From Pseudanabaena sp. (GTDB lineage Bacteria; Cyanobacteriota; Cyanobacteriia; Pseudanabaenales; Pseudanabaenaceae), in the NCBI GenBank assembly GCA_003249015.1, contig QBLS01000011.1, forward strand, positions 1 to 64,000: a stretch of DNA of 64,000 nucleotides, given 5' to 3'. Below the pieces are notes generated by a model that saw nothing but the letters and a program-made list of their open reading frames with translations, was not told where the DNA came from and did not search any database. Below are positions 62,703 to 64,000 of this stretch, one piece after another; the stretch's first letter is position 1; each line of letters opens with the position of its first letter. Position numbers and translations under genes: made by a program.

Positions 62703-63479
62703 ATGTTAAATAATTTAGAAAATCTTTTGGAAACTGTTGCCAAAGGAGAACTTAGCCCTGCCGAAGCTCTACAAAAACTTAAATATTTGCACTACGAAAA
62801 CGTTGGGGAATTTGCCAAAATCGATCACCATCGCACCTTACGTACTGGTTTTCCTGAAGTGATTTTTGGATTAGGGAAAACTCCTAACCAAATAGTTCAA
62901 ATCATGCGAGTCATGGAGTCCAAAAATCCTTTAGTCATGGCAACCAAAATTTCAGAAGCTGTCCATACGGAGATTCAGCGATCGCTGCCCACATTGCGGC
63001 ACTTCCCGATCGCCCAAATCTCCTGTCTCGGTCAGTCCACGATGAAAAAAGAAGGCAAGATCACAATTTTGACGGCGGGAACAGCAGACTTGCCTGTTGC
63101 CGAAGAGGCGGCAGTAACGGGGGAACTATGCGGATTTGTAGTGGATCGGCTCTGGGATGTCGGTGTAGCAGGGATTCATCGACTACTCAGCCATCGCGAG
63201 GCGATCGCGGACGCTGATGTAATTATTGTCGTAGCAGGGATGGAAGGGGCTTTAGCTAGCGTGGTGGCGGGGCTGGCGGACTGTCCCATTGTGGCTGTGC
63301 CGACTAGCATCGGCTATGGAGCTAGTTTTAATGGGCTTGCACCTTTGCTGACGATGCTTAACTCCTGTGCCACGGGAATTGGTGTCGTAAATATTGACAA
63401 TGGCTTTGGGGCGGCGATGTTGGCGGGTAAAATCTTGCAGCTTAAAAATCACAACGCCTCTCGCTCAAACCCAACCTAA
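62703..63479 (+). CDS. larB: LarB-type P2CMN synthase (AIR carboxylase-like)
   Basis: 258 residues. LarB carboxylates and hydrolyses nicotinic acid adenine dinucleotide in synthesis of the nickel-pincer nucleotide cofactor. The N-terminal segment (1-90) has DHHRTLRTGFPEVIFGLGKTPNQIV; the C-terminal PurE-like domain has LTAGTADLPVAEEAAVTGELCG, VVAGMEGALASVVAGLADCPIVAVPTSIGYGASFNGLAPLLTMLNSCATG in outline. ATG 62703 gives MLNNLENLLETV. No larA, larC or larE is in the window, and the cofactor-dependent enzyme is unknown here. Confidence 0.93.
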   Translation: MLNNLENLLETVAKGELSPAEALQKLKYLHYENVGEFAKIDHHRTLRTGFPEVIFGLGKTPNQIVQIMRVMESKNPLVMATKISEAVHTEIQRSLPTLRHFPIAQISCLGQSTMKKEGKITILTAGTADLPVAEEAAVTGELCGFVVDRLWDVGVAGIHRLLSHREAIADADVIIVVAGMEGALASVVAGLADCPIVAVPTSIGYGASFNGLAPLLTMLNSCATGIGVVNIDNGFGAAMLAGKILQLKNHNASRSNPT

Positions 63480-63499
63480 GAGAGTTTGTGAATTTCACA

Positions 63500-63613
63500 C
63501 AAGAGTTAGGGCTTCGACTTCGCTCAGCCAACGTATACTGCTGGCTAAGCGAAGCGATGCACTGAGCCTGTCGAAGTGTCGAAGCCTCTTCTAAATATTT
63601 AAAATTGCTATAT
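63500..63613. repeat. Dispersed element, second full copy, arm extension on the right
   Basis: Same flanks (AAGAGTTAGGG, CTCTTCTAAATATTTAAAAT) and loop as 16750-16878. The extra segment GCGATGCACTGAGCCTGTCG lies in the right arm here rather than the left. Confidence 0.85.
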
Positions 63614-63625
63614 TAATTGCTCGTC

Positions 63626-63657
63626 AAGGATAGTCGGCGCAATGCGCCAACTATTCT
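63626..63657. repeat. Imperfect palindrome, GGCGC core, centre AAT
   Basis: About 14-bp arms with two mismatches (AGGATAGTCGGCGC), 24 bp beyond the stop of the last gene. Confidence 0.75.
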
Positions 63658-63680
63658 TAGCGACTTCTAGAATTGCCACA

Positions 63681-64000
63681 CTATTCCTCGGCAGGAAAAG
63701 GCGTAACATATCTAACTTCCGAAAGCAGCCCATACTCAAGACCTTCGCCTAGAGCCTTGCAGGATGCATCAATAATGTTGTCTGAGACTCCCGCCGTTGA
63801 CCATCTTCGCTGACCATTACTAAATTCAATTAGTACCCTAGTAGTCGCTTGCGTACCCGAATCACTGTTGAGAATGCGAACTTTATAGTCGGTGAGATAG
63901 AAGTTAGCTATTTCGGGATAGAAGTTAATTAGAGCTTTACGAAGAGCGCGATCCAGAGCGTCAACGGGACCATTACCTTCGGCGGCGGTGAGATGCTCTT
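63681..64000 (-). CDS. cimA: Citramalate synthase / isopropylmalate synthase family, C-terminal part
   Basis: Only the last 105 codons are in the window; the 5' part is cut by the right edge. The sequence AAEGNGPVDALDRALRKAL, then YPEIANFYLTDYKVRIL, GTQATTRVLIEFSNGQ and STAGVSDNIIDASCKALGEGLEYGL, is the regulatory LeuA-dimer domain. The DYKVRIL...GT wording and VSxNIIxAS fit citramalate synthase (pyruvate plus acetyl-CoA to citramalate, isoleucine route) better than LeuA, but the catalytic domain is not visible, so the symbol is provisional. Confidence 0.78.
   Translation of the reverse strand, partial: EHLTAAEGNGPVDALDRALRKALINFYPEIANFYLTDYKVRILNSDSGTQATTRVLIEFSNGQRRWSTAGVSDNIIDASCKALGEGLEYGLLSEVRYVTPFPAEE

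Overview
The window reads as chromosomal DNA of a cyanobacterium. The evidence is the dense scatter of HIP1-type octamers (GCGATCGC) and the gene set: GSA aminotransferase for tetrapyrroles, a PsbP-like lipoprotein, a Vipp1/PspA protein, a NarM-like protein, the cyanobacterial block ruvX/DUF3727/mltG/yqeG, and a giant two-partner-secretion type exoprotein with a CHAT domain. The genus cannot be fixed by eye. A filamentous Pseudanabaena-type organism is a guess from general flavour only. No phage, CRISPR array, IS transposase or plasmid gene was seen. Most genes are housekeeping.

Layout. 0.2-4 kb: a secreted hypothetical, trpS, a small untracked ORF with its own terminator, and ychF. 4-11 kb (minus strand): a coiled-coil protein, a large OmpA-type envelope protein, a Ras-like small GTPase and a hybrid histidine kinase; the first three look like one functional unit. 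11-20 kb: an HTH-like protein, murC-murB, a Crp/Fnr regulator, a TerB-like protein, tatA, tsaE and moaC. 19.5-23.1 kb (minus): eda, ruvX, DUF3727, mltG, yqeG. 23.4-32 kb: a CAU-anticodon tRNA, Vipp1, a DnaJ protein, typA, rseP, DoxX, a response-regulator phosphatase and a PsbP-like lipoprotein. 33-42.5 kb: mutS2 (without the usual C-terminal Smr domain), narM, a NERD protein, a response regulator, hemL, a DivIVA-like coiled-coil protein, a creatininase-family protein and ruvB. 42.7-58.0 kb: one 15.3-kb gene for a 5111-residue exoprotein. 58-64 kb: nth, a membrane protein, a Uma2 protein, secD-secF, larB and the 3' part of a citramalate/isopropylmalate synthase gene.

The most unusual property lies between the genes. 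More than 40 near-perfect palindromes, usually 30-55 bp with a three-base centre, occupy almost every intergenic gap. A few core sequences recur (GGCGC-nnn-GCGCC, GTTGC-nnn-GCAAC, ATGGC-nnn-GCCAT), but the outer arms differ at every site and still match each other. In several places one arm is the last codons of the neighbouring gene and the other arm is its mirror copy. Many sit inside short MITE-like elements with terminal repeats such as TATAGCTGTAG or TACCAA. Many of them could also serve as transcription terminators, which would suit their position at gene ends.
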